From positions 39,520-90,329 of the forward strand of contig JAUJOK010000019.1 of the NCBI GenBank assembly GCA_030447685.1: a DNA stretch of 50,810 nucleotides, written 5' to 3'. The notes under the pieces were generated by a model. That model did no database searches, was not told the origin of the DNA, and saw only the letters and a program-made list of their open reading frames with translations. A program made the position numbers and the translations under genes. Shown here in pieces: positions 18,182-25,813 of this stretch; the stretch's first letter is position 1; each line of letters opens with the position of its first letter. The stretch is from Armatimonadaceae bacterium. Its GTDB lineage: Bacteria > Armatimonadota > Armatimonadia > Armatimonadales > Armatimonadaceae.

Positions 18182-18898
18182 ATGGGAAAACGTCTCGAAA
18201 AGAAACACCCGCTGGCGATCCGGTGGTTCCACTGGGTTAACTTCCCGGTCCTGCTGGTGATGATCTGGAGCGGCGTGCTCATCCTGTGGGCCTACGATGT
18301 CTATCCAAGCGAGCGTCTGCCCCTGCGCGTCCCCGACCGTATTTCTATTTATCAGTGGGGCGTTACGCCGGTGTATGCGGACAAGAACACAGATGACTAC
18401 CCTGTGCCCGCCGCGCGCCGCTCCGACATTAACCTGGGGTTTCGCTTGGCCGAAGGGATGAACTGGCATTTCGTCTTTGCCTGGCTGTTCGTTCTCAATG
18501 GCATTGCCTACGTGCTGTATACCTGGCTTTCCGGCGAGTGGCGGCATCTGCTGCCGCGCCGGGACTCGTTTCGGGAGGCGTTACAGGTCGTTCTGCATGA
18601 CCTGCATATCCGCAAGGAGCCGCTGCCGCCTGCCAAGTTCAACCACGCGCAGCGCATCGCGTATACCGCCGTCATCGTGCTGGGCGCGCTTATGGTTGTC
18701 ACAGGACTTGCCATCTATAAGCCGACGCAGCTTTCGTGGCTGACGACGCTGCTCGGCGGCTATCAGGCGGCGCGCACGGAGCACTTCCTGATTACCTGCC
18801 TGTTCGTGCTGTTCTTTTTCGTGCATATTGCGCAGGTGGTACGGGCGGGCTGGAACAACTTTCGCGCGATAATCACAGGATGGGAGGTGCGCGAATGA
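18182..18898 (+). CDS. Cytochrome b membrane subunit (YedZ1/cytochrome b561-like)
   Basis: Membrane cytochrome b of 238 aa with four predicted helices (about 15-38, 95-118, 155-180, 200-222) and histidines in helices placed for haem ligation (IRWFHWVNF, MNWHFVFAW, RTEHFLITCLFVLFFFVHIAQVV). It belongs to the family of quinol-linked cytochrome b subunits that serve periplasmic molybdoenzymes and hydrogenases. AAGGAAGG precedes ATG 18182, and its stop overlaps the molybdoenzyme start (ATGA at 18895-18898), so the two proteins are almost certainly partners: the cytochrome passes quinol electrons to the exported enzyme. Gene order and pairing match yedZ1-yedY1 of Azospira. Confidence 0.82.
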   Translation: MGKRLEKKHPLAIRWFHWVNFPVLLVMIWSGVLILWAYDVYPSERLPLRVPDRISIYQWGVTPVYADKNTDDYPVPAARRSDINLGFRLAEGMNWHFVFAWLFVLNGIAYVLYTWLSGEWRHLLPRRDSFREALQVVLHDLHIRKEPLPPAKFNHAQRIAYTAVIVLGALMVVTGLAIYKPTQLSWLTTLLGGYQAARTEHFLITCLFVLFFFVHIAQVVRAGWNNFRAIITGWEVRE

Positions 18899-19665
18899 GC
18901 GCGCAGGATAGGGAGCCGGACGAAGAAGCCGAAATAGCCATGCGCCGCCTGTCCCGCCGCTCGTTCCTATGGGGCGGCCTGGCCGTGGGAGGAACTATCG
19001 GCGGGCTTATTGGTTTCAATAAGTATACACCGGAGGAAGAGGGCGCAAAATCCGCTTTTCGCCGCGTGCTGAGTATCAATGAAGCTGCGGCGCGGAGCCT
19101 GCTTTTTTCACCCACGCACCGCGCGCCGACCTTTCCCCGGTCGGCGGCGGTCGAGCCGAAGAACAACTACAAGGGCGAGACGCCCGTTATTGATGTCGCG
19201 GCCTGGCGGCTGCGGGTGGAAGGAGTAGTAGGCGGCCCGCGCACGCTGACCTTGAAGGACATACAGGCGCTGCCGAAAGTATCGGAGACGACGGAACTGA
19301 AGTGTATTGAGGGCTGGAGCGCGGTGGTGAACTGGACGGGCGCGCGCTTCGCCGATTTCGCCGCGAAATATCCGCCGATCCCCGGCTAGCGCTACGCGGC
19401 ACTGCTGTCCGAGCCGGAGGACTACCCCGACGAGCGGTATTACGTAGGGCTGGATGGGGAAAGTGCCCTGCATCCGCAGACACTGCTGGCGTATGCAATG
19501 AACGATGCGCCGCTGACCCCGGAACATGGCGCACCGCTGCGCCTGATCATCCCGGTCAAGTACGGCATCAAGAGCATCAAGCTTATTACGAGTATTGCTT
19601 TTACGCCCGCTCGGCCAGCCGATTATTGGGCCGAGCAGGGCTATGATTGGTACGCGGGCCTGTAA
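18895..19665 (+). CDS. Tat-exported molybdopterin oxidoreductase (MsrP/YedY1-like), with an in-frame TAG
   Basis: Sulfite-oxidase-fold molybdoenzyme of 256 codons. A Tat signal (SRRSFLWGG, residues 20-28) is followed by the cofactor domain with Cys137 in LKCIEGW, the molybdenum ligand, and a C terminus with YYVGLD, LHPQTLLAYAMNDAPLTPEHGAPLRLIIP, VKYGIKSIK and PADYWAEQGYDWYAGL, all of which match YedY1-like enzymes. A single TAG at 19387-19389 (codon 165, ...PPIPG-stop-RYAALLSEPEDY) interrupts the frame; the same frame then continues to 19665. Either one base is wrong, or the gene is a recent nonsense mutant, or the TAG is read through. The family reduces protein methionine sulfoxide using quinol electrons; the ATGA overlap with the cytochrome b gene supports a complex. 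Confidence 0.8.
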
Positions 19666-19700
19666 AGCAGTCTTTGCGTATTGGGAAAGGAAAACAACGG

Positions 19701-20239
19701 ATGACTATTTACCGCTGGGCAGCCGCGATTATTGTGTCGCTGGCTGCCGTGTTTCTAATAACCACAATCGCTACGCAGGCGCAGGTTAAAACGGAGAAAA
19801 AGAAGACCACCAACGCCAAGAGCGGCAAAGCCGCGCATAAAGAATCGAAAGCTACCGTGATCAAAACGGAGGCAGAATGGCGGCGGCTGCTTACGCCGGA
19901 GCAGTTCGACGTTCTGCGAAAAAGGGGACGGAGCGCGCCTTCACCGGCAAGTACGACGGCTTCAAAGGAAATGGTATCTACCAGTGCGCGGGCTGCGGCA
20001 ACGACCTCTTCAAATCCGACGCCAAGTTCGATTCCGGCACCGGCTGGCCGAGCTTCTGGATGCCTATCAGCAAATCCGCTGTTCGTGAAGAGGTGGACAA
20101 GGATATGTTCATGAGCCGTACGGAAGTGCTGTGCCGCCGCGACGGCCATCTCGGGCATGTCTTCAATGACGGCCCCAAGCCGACCGGCCTGCGCTACTGC
20201 ATGAATTCGGTCGCGCTTAAATTTGTGGAGAAGCCATAG
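19701..20239 (+). CDS. msrB: Peptide methionine-(R)-sulfoxide reductase, exported, one-base frame break
   Basis: MsrB with an N-terminal signal sequence (residues 1-28, ending ATQAQ), which points to the periplasm. Core motifs are [40 protein letters not shown] and the catalytic [11 protein letters not shown]. The frame breaks near 19920 in a run of five A (GCGAAAAAGGGG); one extra A restores [19 protein letters not shown], so a homopolymer base-call error is likely. The second zinc pair is incomplete: CRRD stands where zinc-binding MsrB has CxxC, so this enzyme probably lacks bound zinc. GGGAAAGG lies before ATG 19701. Role: repair of oxidised methionine in the Met-rich proteins on either side. 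Confidence 0.88.
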
Positions 20240-20319
20240 AAGCTGTTTGACCCACCGGCGCGGGGAATTGACCCACGCCGCCGACACATCCCGCCGACGC
20301 GCGGGAAGGAGATAGGAAG

Positions 20320-20676
20320 ATGAACGTTCGTAAACTCACCGCTGCGGCAATCGCCGCCCTGTGCGTCGTGTCCTCGTCCGCCGCCGTTCTTGCCCAGGAC
20401 AAGATGGGCGACAAGAAGATGGGCATGCAGAAGGGCAAGATGATGGACGACAAGATGATGATGGGCAAAATGATGTCCGGCATGTCTGCGTCCGAGAAGA
20501 AGTACATGATGATGAAGATGTCCAAAATGTCGCCGGACAAGAAAAAGATGATGATGCAGAAGATGATGGCGATGTCGGCCTCCAAGCGCAAGATGGAGAT
20601 GCAGAAGATGATGAAAGCCGACAAGATGATGATGAAAGACGGCAAGATGATGGGCGGCGGCAGCGGCAAGATGTAG
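20320..20676 (+). CDS. Second secreted methionine-rich protein
   Basis: A 118-aa protein with a signal peptide (about 1-26, cleaving before QDKM) and a mature part of Lys/Met repeats such as DKMMMGKMMSGMSASEKKYM. I count 33 Met, about 28 percent. Unlike the 253-aa paralogue it is very Lys-rich and strongly basic. GGAAGGAGATAGG precedes ATG 20320. It shares the mature start QDKMxDK with the first Met-rich protein, so the two are duplicates that have diverged in length and charge. Proposed role: regenerable oxidant sink serviced by MsrB and the molybdoenzyme. Confidence 0.8.
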   Translation: MNVRKLTAAAIAALCVVSSSAAVLAQDKMGDKKMGMQKGKMMDDKMMMGKMMSGMSASEKKYMMMKMSKMSPDKKKMMMQKMMAMSASKRKMEMQKMMKADKMMMKDGKMMGGGSGKM

Positions 20677-20747
20677 TGTCGCTTCGGCAAAGGGTGGTAT
20701 TTCCGGGGCGTCTGCTGTACGCCCTCGGTTTTCTCAGGAGGGCATCG

Positions 20748-20915
20748 ATGAAACCAATCCTCTGGTCGAGTGCGCTGGTGGTGGGAGTCCTGGCCGTTAT
20801 CATGGGAGGCGCTTCTCGTGAAAGCGTGGCGCGGGAGGCGCCTGCGGGCAAGGCCCAAACCGCCGACCGCTCCGGCGGGTGGATAGGCAGGAAGGCCCAT
20901 GACGGCACCCTTTGA
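20748..20915 (+). CDS. Short secreted or membrane-anchored peptide
   Basis: A 55-aa frame with AGGAGG before ATG 20748, a hydrophobic N-terminal stretch (ILWSSALVVGVLAVIMGGA) resembling a signal peptide or single helix, and a short polar tail. It ends 17 bp inside the next gene in another frame. No family recognised. The good ribosome binding site and tight spacing support translation. Confidence 0.45.
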   Translation: MKPILWSSALVVGVLAVIMGGASRESVAREAPAGKAQTADRSGGWIGRKAHDGTL

Positions 20916-21714
20916 TCAACCCAGGCAGTTGCGCCCGGGCCTCTGGGAGACAGTCAACGAGCGGTATCCAGGCTCGATGCTCAGCAAGAGTGATTTCGTG
21001 CCGCTGGCTCCCCTGCGAAAGCCGGTGTCGGAGTCTCGCCTGACCTTCGTCAGCTCCGCGGGCGTGCAGCCGGAGGGAACGCTCCCCTTCGACGTGGTAC
21101 ACCCTGTCGGCGATTACAGTTTCCGCAAGGTTCCCTCTCATTGCAAACCTTCTGATCTGGAAATTCATCAGATCAAATACCCGACGCGTGGTGCTCACAG
21201 AGACCTCAACGTCATCTTCCCCATCGAGCGCCTGCAAGAGTTAGTATCCGAGGGTGTGGTCGGTGCTCTGACGGCCAACCTCTTCTCCTTTATCGGCTAT
21301 AATATGGACCCGGAGCGACTGGAGCGTACGCTGAGCGAAGAGATAGCGGATGCGGTCGTCGCCGACGGAGCCGACATCGCTCTGCTGTGCCCTGCCTGAC
21401 CGATATGACACCAGTCCATCGCGCTCGTGCAGCGCGCCATTGAACGCAGAGGGATACCCACGGTTTCGCTTTCGGTTGCTTTGGATGTGACGCAGCACTC
21501 GAAGCCGCCTCGTGCTGTGTTCGTACCGTTCATGATGGGGCACCACTTCGGCGTGCCGTACCACCGCGAACTTCAGCGGCGGATCCTGCTCGAAGCACTG
21601 GAGCACCTGGGCAAAGCGCAACGTAGCGGCGAAGTCCTGTTCCTGCCCTTCACCTGGGCGCAGGCGCGTAAGGACGGGGCCGCTATCGAACAAGCGATGG
21701 GGCTAAGGCGATAG
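20899..21714 (+). CDS. PrdB/GrdB-like selenoprotein with two in-frame UGA (UxxU)
   Basis: A 271-aa protein of the selenoprotein B / D-proline reductase PrdB-like family, read through two TGA codons at 21397-21399 and 21406-21408 (Sec167 and Sec170). The site reads DIALLCPA-U-PI-U-HQSIALVQRAIE. The frame is otherwise open from ATG 20899 (AGGAAGG upstream) to TAG 21714. After the site come IPTVSLSVALDVT, KPPRAVFVPFMMGHHFGVPYH and LLEALEHL, matching family members. Relatives carry Sec or Cys at these positions; two Sec in one UxxU would form a diselenide pair, as reported for the unrelated SelL redoxin. One hairpin downstream can serve both codons. In glycine/proline reductases this subunit splits C-N bonds; no other reductase subunits are seen here, so its job is open. 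Confidence 0.85.
21420..21436 (+). promoter_or_regulatory. Candidate SECIS hairpin shared by two UGA codons
   Basis: Perfect 6-bp stem CGCGCU/AGCGCG with loop CGUGC (contains GU). It begins 11 nt after the second UGA and 20 nt after the first, so both codons fall in the usual distance range. No second hairpin lies between the two UGA codons (6 nt apart). Confidence 0.65.
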
Positions 21715-21792
21715 CGAGGGAGGCGGCGATAGCCATCAGACGAGAACGAACAGGTCTCAGTAGCAGTGCCCTCTTCTGGTAAGTGAAATTTC

Positions 21793-22725
21793 ATGAGTCA
21801 CGTTTCTGTCGCCGTTGTTCAAGCCGAAGTTCTTCCAACCATTGCTGCCGCGCTTGATCGCACCTGTGATCTCACGCGTGAGGCGGCCGCCCTGGGTGCG
21901 CGTCTGGTTGTCTTTGCGGAGACGTGGATTCCGGGATACCCTGTTTGGCTGGACGTCTGCCGAGATGCGGCGCTTTGGGATTACCCGCCGGTGAAGCAGG
22001 TATTGCGCCGTATGAGCGACCATAGCGTTGTCGTCAGTGGCGAGGCTGGAGAACGCCTATCCCAGATCGCACGGGAGGCAGAGGTGACTTTGGTTATCGG
22101 GGTCAGCGAACGCGTGGAGCAGGGACCGGGCCGGGGCACGCTCTTCAACACGCTGCTGACCTACGGACCCGATGGTGCCTTGCTCAACCACCACCGCAAG
22201 CTCGTTCCGACCTACACAGAGCGGATGGTGTGGGGCACGGGCGATGCTGACGGTCTGCTGTCCGCCCCCACGCCCGCTGGGCGCGTCGGTGGAATGATTT
22301 GCTGGGAGCACTGGATGCCGCTTGCACGTCAGGCACTCCATGAGGCAGGAGAAGACATCCACGTGGCGGTGTGGCCAACGGTGCATGAGGCACATCAACT
22401 GGTGAGTAGGCAGTACGCCTTTGAAGGACGCTGTTATGTTCTGGCGGCGGGGGCACTGATGCGGGCCTCTGCTCTTCCCCCTGAGTTGGAGCCGCACCCG
22501 GGCAAGGTTACAGGCCCGGATGCGTGGGTACTTCGCGGTGGCAGTACCATCATCGGCCCCGATGGACAGTACATTCGTGAGCCGGTTTATGAAGAGCCGG
22601 CAATACTGTATGCCCGGCTGGACCTGGGGCGCGTACGTGAGGAATTGATTACCCTGGACGTGGCTGGTCATTACCATCGCCCTGACCTGTTCGACTTCCA
22701 GGTGCACCGCGGCAAGCGCCGATGA
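21793..22725 (+). CDS. Nitrilase-family carbon-nitrogen hydrolase
   Basis: Nitrilase-superfamily enzyme of 310 aa with the complete catalytic set: Glu43 (FAETWIPGYP), Lys136 (HHRKLVPTY) and Cys170 (GMICWEHWMP). The ETWIPGYP and CWEHWMP forms are those of true nitrilases (branch 1), which convert R-CN to the carboxylic acid and ammonia. The length is normal for the branch. ATG 21793 begins 78 bp after the UxxU gene on the same strand, so co-transcription is possible; a link to the selenoprotein is not evident. Substrate cannot be read from the sequence. Confidence 0.9.
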   Translation: MSHVSVAVVQAEVLPTIAAALDRTCDLTREAAALGARLVVFAETWIPGYPVWLDVCRDAALWDYPPVKQVLRRMSDHSVVVSGEAGERLSQIAREAEVTLVIGVSERVEQGPGRGTLFNTLLTYGPDGALLNHHRKLVPTYTERMVWGTGDADGLLSAPTPAGRVGGMICWEHWMPLARQALHEAGEDIHVAVWPTVHEAHQLVSRQYAFEGRCYVLAAGALMRASALPPELEPHPGKVTGPDAWVLRGGSTIIGPDGQYIREPVYEEPAILYARLDLGRVREELITLDVAGHYHRPDLFDFQVHRGKRR

Positions 22726-22848
22726 GTCGAATCCAGGGAGAGGACGCCCAGGGGTAATTAGGATGGTTTAGCAAAAGGGGGAAGACCTATGTTTACCTCT
22801 TCCTTTTTCCTTGCAGAATAACATTATGAATACTGGACTCAGAAGAAG

Positions 22849-23235
22849 GTGAAGATCTATTTAGCGGGTTCCTGGCAGCGGCGGAAGGAGTTACAGGAGT
22901 ATGCGTCGGCGCTTATCCAGAGCGGGCATCAGGTGACGAGCCGCTGGCTCTGGTCTGAGACTGGTGGTTTGAGCCAAACGCCGGATTCAGTTCTTTGTGA
23001 ATGGGCGCAGGTAGACCTGGAGGACATTCGGACATCGGAGTGTCTCATCCTGTTCACCGAGCAACACGGCGTTTGGACGAGCGGGGGCCGCTTGGTGGAG
23101 TTCGGGGTTGCTCTGGAGCGTGGATTGCAGCTGATCTGCATCGGCAGGAAAGAAAATATCTTCTGCTACGGCTCCGGGATTCTGCTCTTTGAGCAGTTCC
23201 ATAGCGCTTTAGAGCACTTGACAAACAACTCTTGA
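22849..23235 (+). CDS. Nucleoside 2-deoxyribosyltransferase-like protein
   Basis: A 128-aa protein starting MKIYLAGSWQRRKELQ at a GTG codon. KIYLAGSW near the N terminus, D56 in VDLEDIRTSECLILF and the GGRLVEFGVALERG block match the nucleoside 2-deoxyribosyltransferase fold (small single-domain branch often annotated YtoQ-like). Such proteins act on N-glycosidic bonds of nucleosides, but many small members have unknown substrates. The gene stands alone after 123 bp of AT-rich spacer from the nitrilase. Confidence 0.6.
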   Translation: MKIYLAGSWQRRKELQEYASALIQSGHQVTSRWLWSETGGLSQTPDSVLCEWAQVDLEDIRTSECLILFTEQHGVWTSGGRLVEFGVALERGLQLICIGRKENIFCYGSGILLFEQFHSALEHLTNNS

Positions 23236-23474
23236 AGCCGCGTTTGCTGCAGAGTTCGCTCCCTTCAGAAACGCGCGTTGTTGGTAGACGGGAACCTGCC
23301 CTTCGTCTGGCGCGCCGACGCCCCGCGACCGGCGGGACGTTCCGAACGGTCTGTCGGATAGACACGGCCGGCGTCTGCTGCCCCGGTCGCGGGTGAGCAG
23401 GCGGACCGCCGCGGACACTATAGCAGGCAGGGCCCAATACCGTTACCTCATTCATAACCGGCTGACGTACCCGT

Positions 23475-24026
23475 TCACTGTCCGTTTGTGTACCGGTAGA
23501 AACTGGTGCGGGAGATACTCAGCATCGTGCAGATGTCTTTGATCGGGCGGCTCTTGTCCTGAGAGAGAGCAATGGCCGCTGCTCGCTTTGCCTCGTCGCG
23601 TCCCTTGGGCCGTCCCCCCTGCCGCCCCCGTGCCCGCGCCGCCGCCAGGCCCGCCTGCGTCCTCTCCCGGATCAGGTCGCGCTCGAACTCAGCCAGGGCT
23701 GCGAACACATGGAAGACAAGTTTGCCTCCGCTGGTCGTGGTGTCCAGGCTCTCCTGCAGGCTCTTGAAGCCGATGCCACGGCTTTCCAACTGCTGCACGG
23801 TCTCCACCAGATGCTTGAGGCTCCTGCCCAGTCTATCGAGTTTCCATACCACGAGCGTGTCCCCTTCCCGCAGCGTTTCCAGGGCCTTTGCCAGCCCCTC
23901 CCTCTGGGAGCTGCTTCCGCTGGCCTTGTCCTCGAAGAGACGCCCGCACCCTGCCTTCTGTAGTGCATCCCGCTGCAGATCCAGGTTCTGCTCCAGTGTC
24001 GACACCCGCGCATAGCCAATCTTCAT
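23475..24026 (-). CDS. Serine resolvase/invertase
   Basis: Small serine recombinase of 183 aa. MKIGYARVSTLEQNLDLQ carries the catalytic Ser; KLDRLGRSLKHLV and EFERDLIRERTQAGLAAARARGR are the usual resolvase blocks, and a C-terminal helix-turn-helix (IKDICTMLSISRTSFYRYT) binds the site. ATG 24026 is chosen over upstream codons because GGGGGAGGGGAG stands directly in front. No Tn3 transposase is near, so it is probably a leftover or solo resolvase. It marks the left side of the accessory region. Confidence 0.92.
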   Translation of the reverse strand: MKIGYARVSTLEQNLDLQRDALQKAGCGRLFEDKASGSSSQREGLAKALETLREGDTLVVWKLDRLGRSLKHLVETVQQLESRGIGFKSLQESLDTTTSGGKLVFHVFAALAEFERDLIRERTQAGLAAARARGRQGGRPKGRDEAKRAAAIALSQDKSRPIKDICTMLSISRTSFYRYTNGQ

Positions 24027-24379
24027 GCTCCCCTCCCCCAATAATGTGCTTAAAGATGCCCGATTGTAACCGAAACTCAGCGCCGGGTCAACAACGGGAA
24101 CATAGATTACAGGAACGGGTTTCGGAAACACAGCATCACACTCGTTTTGAGCAGCAGCAGACGTGTCCTAGACATCCGGACGGCAACGTGTCTGAAAACG
24201 GTCGTTTTCGGGAACACCGTTATTGTCGCCGCTATTCCTGATGGAACCTGGCATGGCTTTACCAGAAGACGAGCGAATCTCTGAAACACCGGGGCTGGTT
24301 CCAGGCATTCGACCTCCCCTGTTATGCGGTTCTGCCGACTGCAAGATCGTCCCAAATTGTGCTATATACTGCAGAGGGC

Positions 24380-25015
24380 ATGACAAACCAGAGACTCAGC
24401 CATACGGGTATAAGCGCCAGCGAGCGCGAGGAGCAAGAGTCGTCAGTCCGGACCGTTTATCTCGTCCGCCACTGCCGCGCCACCGGGGGCGGACCAGATG
24501 CGCCCCTGACTGAAGAAGGGGAGCGGCAGGCACAGGCTCTGGCCGACTGGTTCAGGGATCGCGGCGTGCGCGTCCGGCGGATCGTCTCCAGTCCGCTGAC
24601 TCGGGCGGTTCAGTCAGCCACCCCCTTGGCGCGCTGGGCTGGCGTACCGGTCGAGACAGACGAGCGCCTGCGGGAGCGCGTTCTTTGCGCGACACCGGTT
24701 CCCGACTGGCGGGAACCTACCATAGCTTCGTTCGCCGATCCCGATCTGTGCCTGCCCGGGGGCGAATCCGGTCGCCAAGCCGCAGACCGCGCCCTTGCCG
24801 TACTGGAAGGCACCTTAAAGCAGGGAACGGCGCGCGAGCACAGTGACGGCGTGGTCGTTTTGATTACACACGGCCAGCCTTTGGCGCAACTCCTGGGGCG
24901 TTTTGATGCTGCGTTCGGTTTCGACGAGTGGCTGGCGCTGACCAATCCCGACCTTTACCGCCTGCGCTTCGCTGCGGGCGAAACGCTGCGACCTGAGCGT
25001 GTCTGGCAGACTTGA
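24380..25015 (+). CDS. Histidine phosphatase (phosphoglycerate-mutase-like)
   Basis: Histidine phosphatase superfamily protein of about 211 aa. The phospho-acceptor motif is VYLVRHCRATGGGPDAPLTEEGERQA, where RHC replaces the common RHG; IVSSPLTRAVQSATPLA supplies the second Arg and ITHGQPLAQLLG the second catalytic His. Acts on a small phosphorylated metabolite or protein; the substrate is unknown. ATG 24380 is used. It stands alone on the plus strand. Confidence 0.85.
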   Translation: MTNQRLSHTGISASEREEQESSVRTVYLVRHCRATGGGPDAPLTEEGERQAQALADWFRDRGVRVRRIVSSPLTRAVQSATPLARWAGVPVETDERLRERVLCATPVPDWREPTIASFADPDLCLPGGESGRQAADRALAVLEGTLKQGTAREHSDGVVVLITHGQPLAQLLGRFDAAFGFDEWLALTNPDLYRLRFAAGETLRPERVWQT

Positions 25016-25281
25016 TCTTGGTATCTGTGCCACTGTTTCCGAAACTGCTCCTTTTCAGGAACACATTAGGAGACAACCATTTCTCACCAAACGCACCGAT
25101 TTTATTGCGACGGTTTCCGATTCCTTGGTTTCGGGCGCGTCGGGAGGGCCGAGTGGGCTAGTGACGGAGGTGGGCAAAATGGCCAGCAAGCAGGAGCAAC
25201 GACGCCGCAATTCGCCTTTCAAACTGCTCCGAGCTAGCTCAGTGATGAGCACTGACGCCTGTGGTTGTACCAGATCTGGAA

Positions 25282-25316
25282 GCGCACAGGCTCCTACATA
25301 TGGGGAGCCTGTGCGC
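25282..25316 (-). terminator. 13-bp perfect hairpin (terminator candidate)
   Basis: Arms GCGCACAGGCTCC and GGAGCCTGTGCGC are perfect complements around a 9-nt spacer. It lies about 30 bp past the stop of the minus-strand gene at 25347 and would terminate it; the T-run is poor, so a structural role cannot be excluded. Confidence 0.5.
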
Positions 25317-25346
25317 GAAGCGATAAGAAGGCGAAAACTGGAGTAT

Positions 25347-25705
25347 TCAGGCTTTTGCGTCCAACTCCTTTACCTTTTCGACCACCTCCTTGCCCCGGTT
25401 CGTCGCACTGCTGATCAAGCTAGCGAAGGTACTGATGGTCGTCACGTTGTTCTGCAGGTCCTTCAATGCCTGGTCAGCTTTTTCCTTGGCACTTTTGAAG
25501 TCAGCCAGATTAGCTGGATCTGAGCCGTATGGCTGGTGAAGATCAAGCGTCGGGCGCGGCTGTAATTGTTCTCCGCAGTCTCCCAGGCGTTGATGAGCTT
25601 GTCTGCCTCAACAAAGTTCTGGGCCTGGCGGGTTAGGTCATCGATGCTGTCATCCAGCGTTCTCCACTGGCTGCTGTAGAGTAGATAAATATCTTGATCC
25701 GTCAC
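25347..25705 (-). CDS. Small helical protein with one frame break
   Basis: About 119 aa when two minus frames are joined near 25520. The first part starts at GTG 25705 with TDQDIYLLYSSQWRTLDDSIDD and AQNFVEADKLINAWETAENNYSRAR. The second continues ANLADFKSAKEKADQALKDLQNN, then TISTFASLISSATNRGKEVVEKVKELDAKA and a TGA at 25347. Both halves are helical and hydrophilic with similar codon use, so one gene with a base-call indel is likely. The start overlaps the stop of the upstream fragment (GTGA). Function unknown. Confidence 0.5.
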
Positions 25706-25798
25706 TGTTTTCTCTCCCTTCCAATATCATTTAGGAGTTGAAGCAACGCCTCGGCAGAAGACTTTTTAACTTTGATTTGGTCCAGCAGCACCTGGATA
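25702..25798 (-). pseudogene. C-terminal remnant of a gene cut by the IS3-family element
   Basis: About 32 codons (HIQVLLDQIKVKKSSAEALL, then QLLNDIGRERKQ) reach the left end of the IS and stop at 25702, overlapping the next start (GTGA). The N-terminal part is missing and is not found on the far side of the IS, so sequence was probably lost together with the insertion. Confidence 0.45.
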
Positions 25799-25813
25799 TG
25801 AACTGCCCCCTTC

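Noticed and set aside
19387..19389. TAG read as pyrrolysine or as a second Sec codon
   Set aside because: No PylTSBCD genes are seen, no hairpin of the UGA-type stands out after the TAG, and the site is not a redox position; a wrong base is simpler.
20899..21714. Calling the UxxU protein a D-proline or glycine reductase subunit
   Set aside because: No proprotein PrdA, GrdA, GrdE or thioredoxin partner genes are nearby; only family-level similarity is supported.
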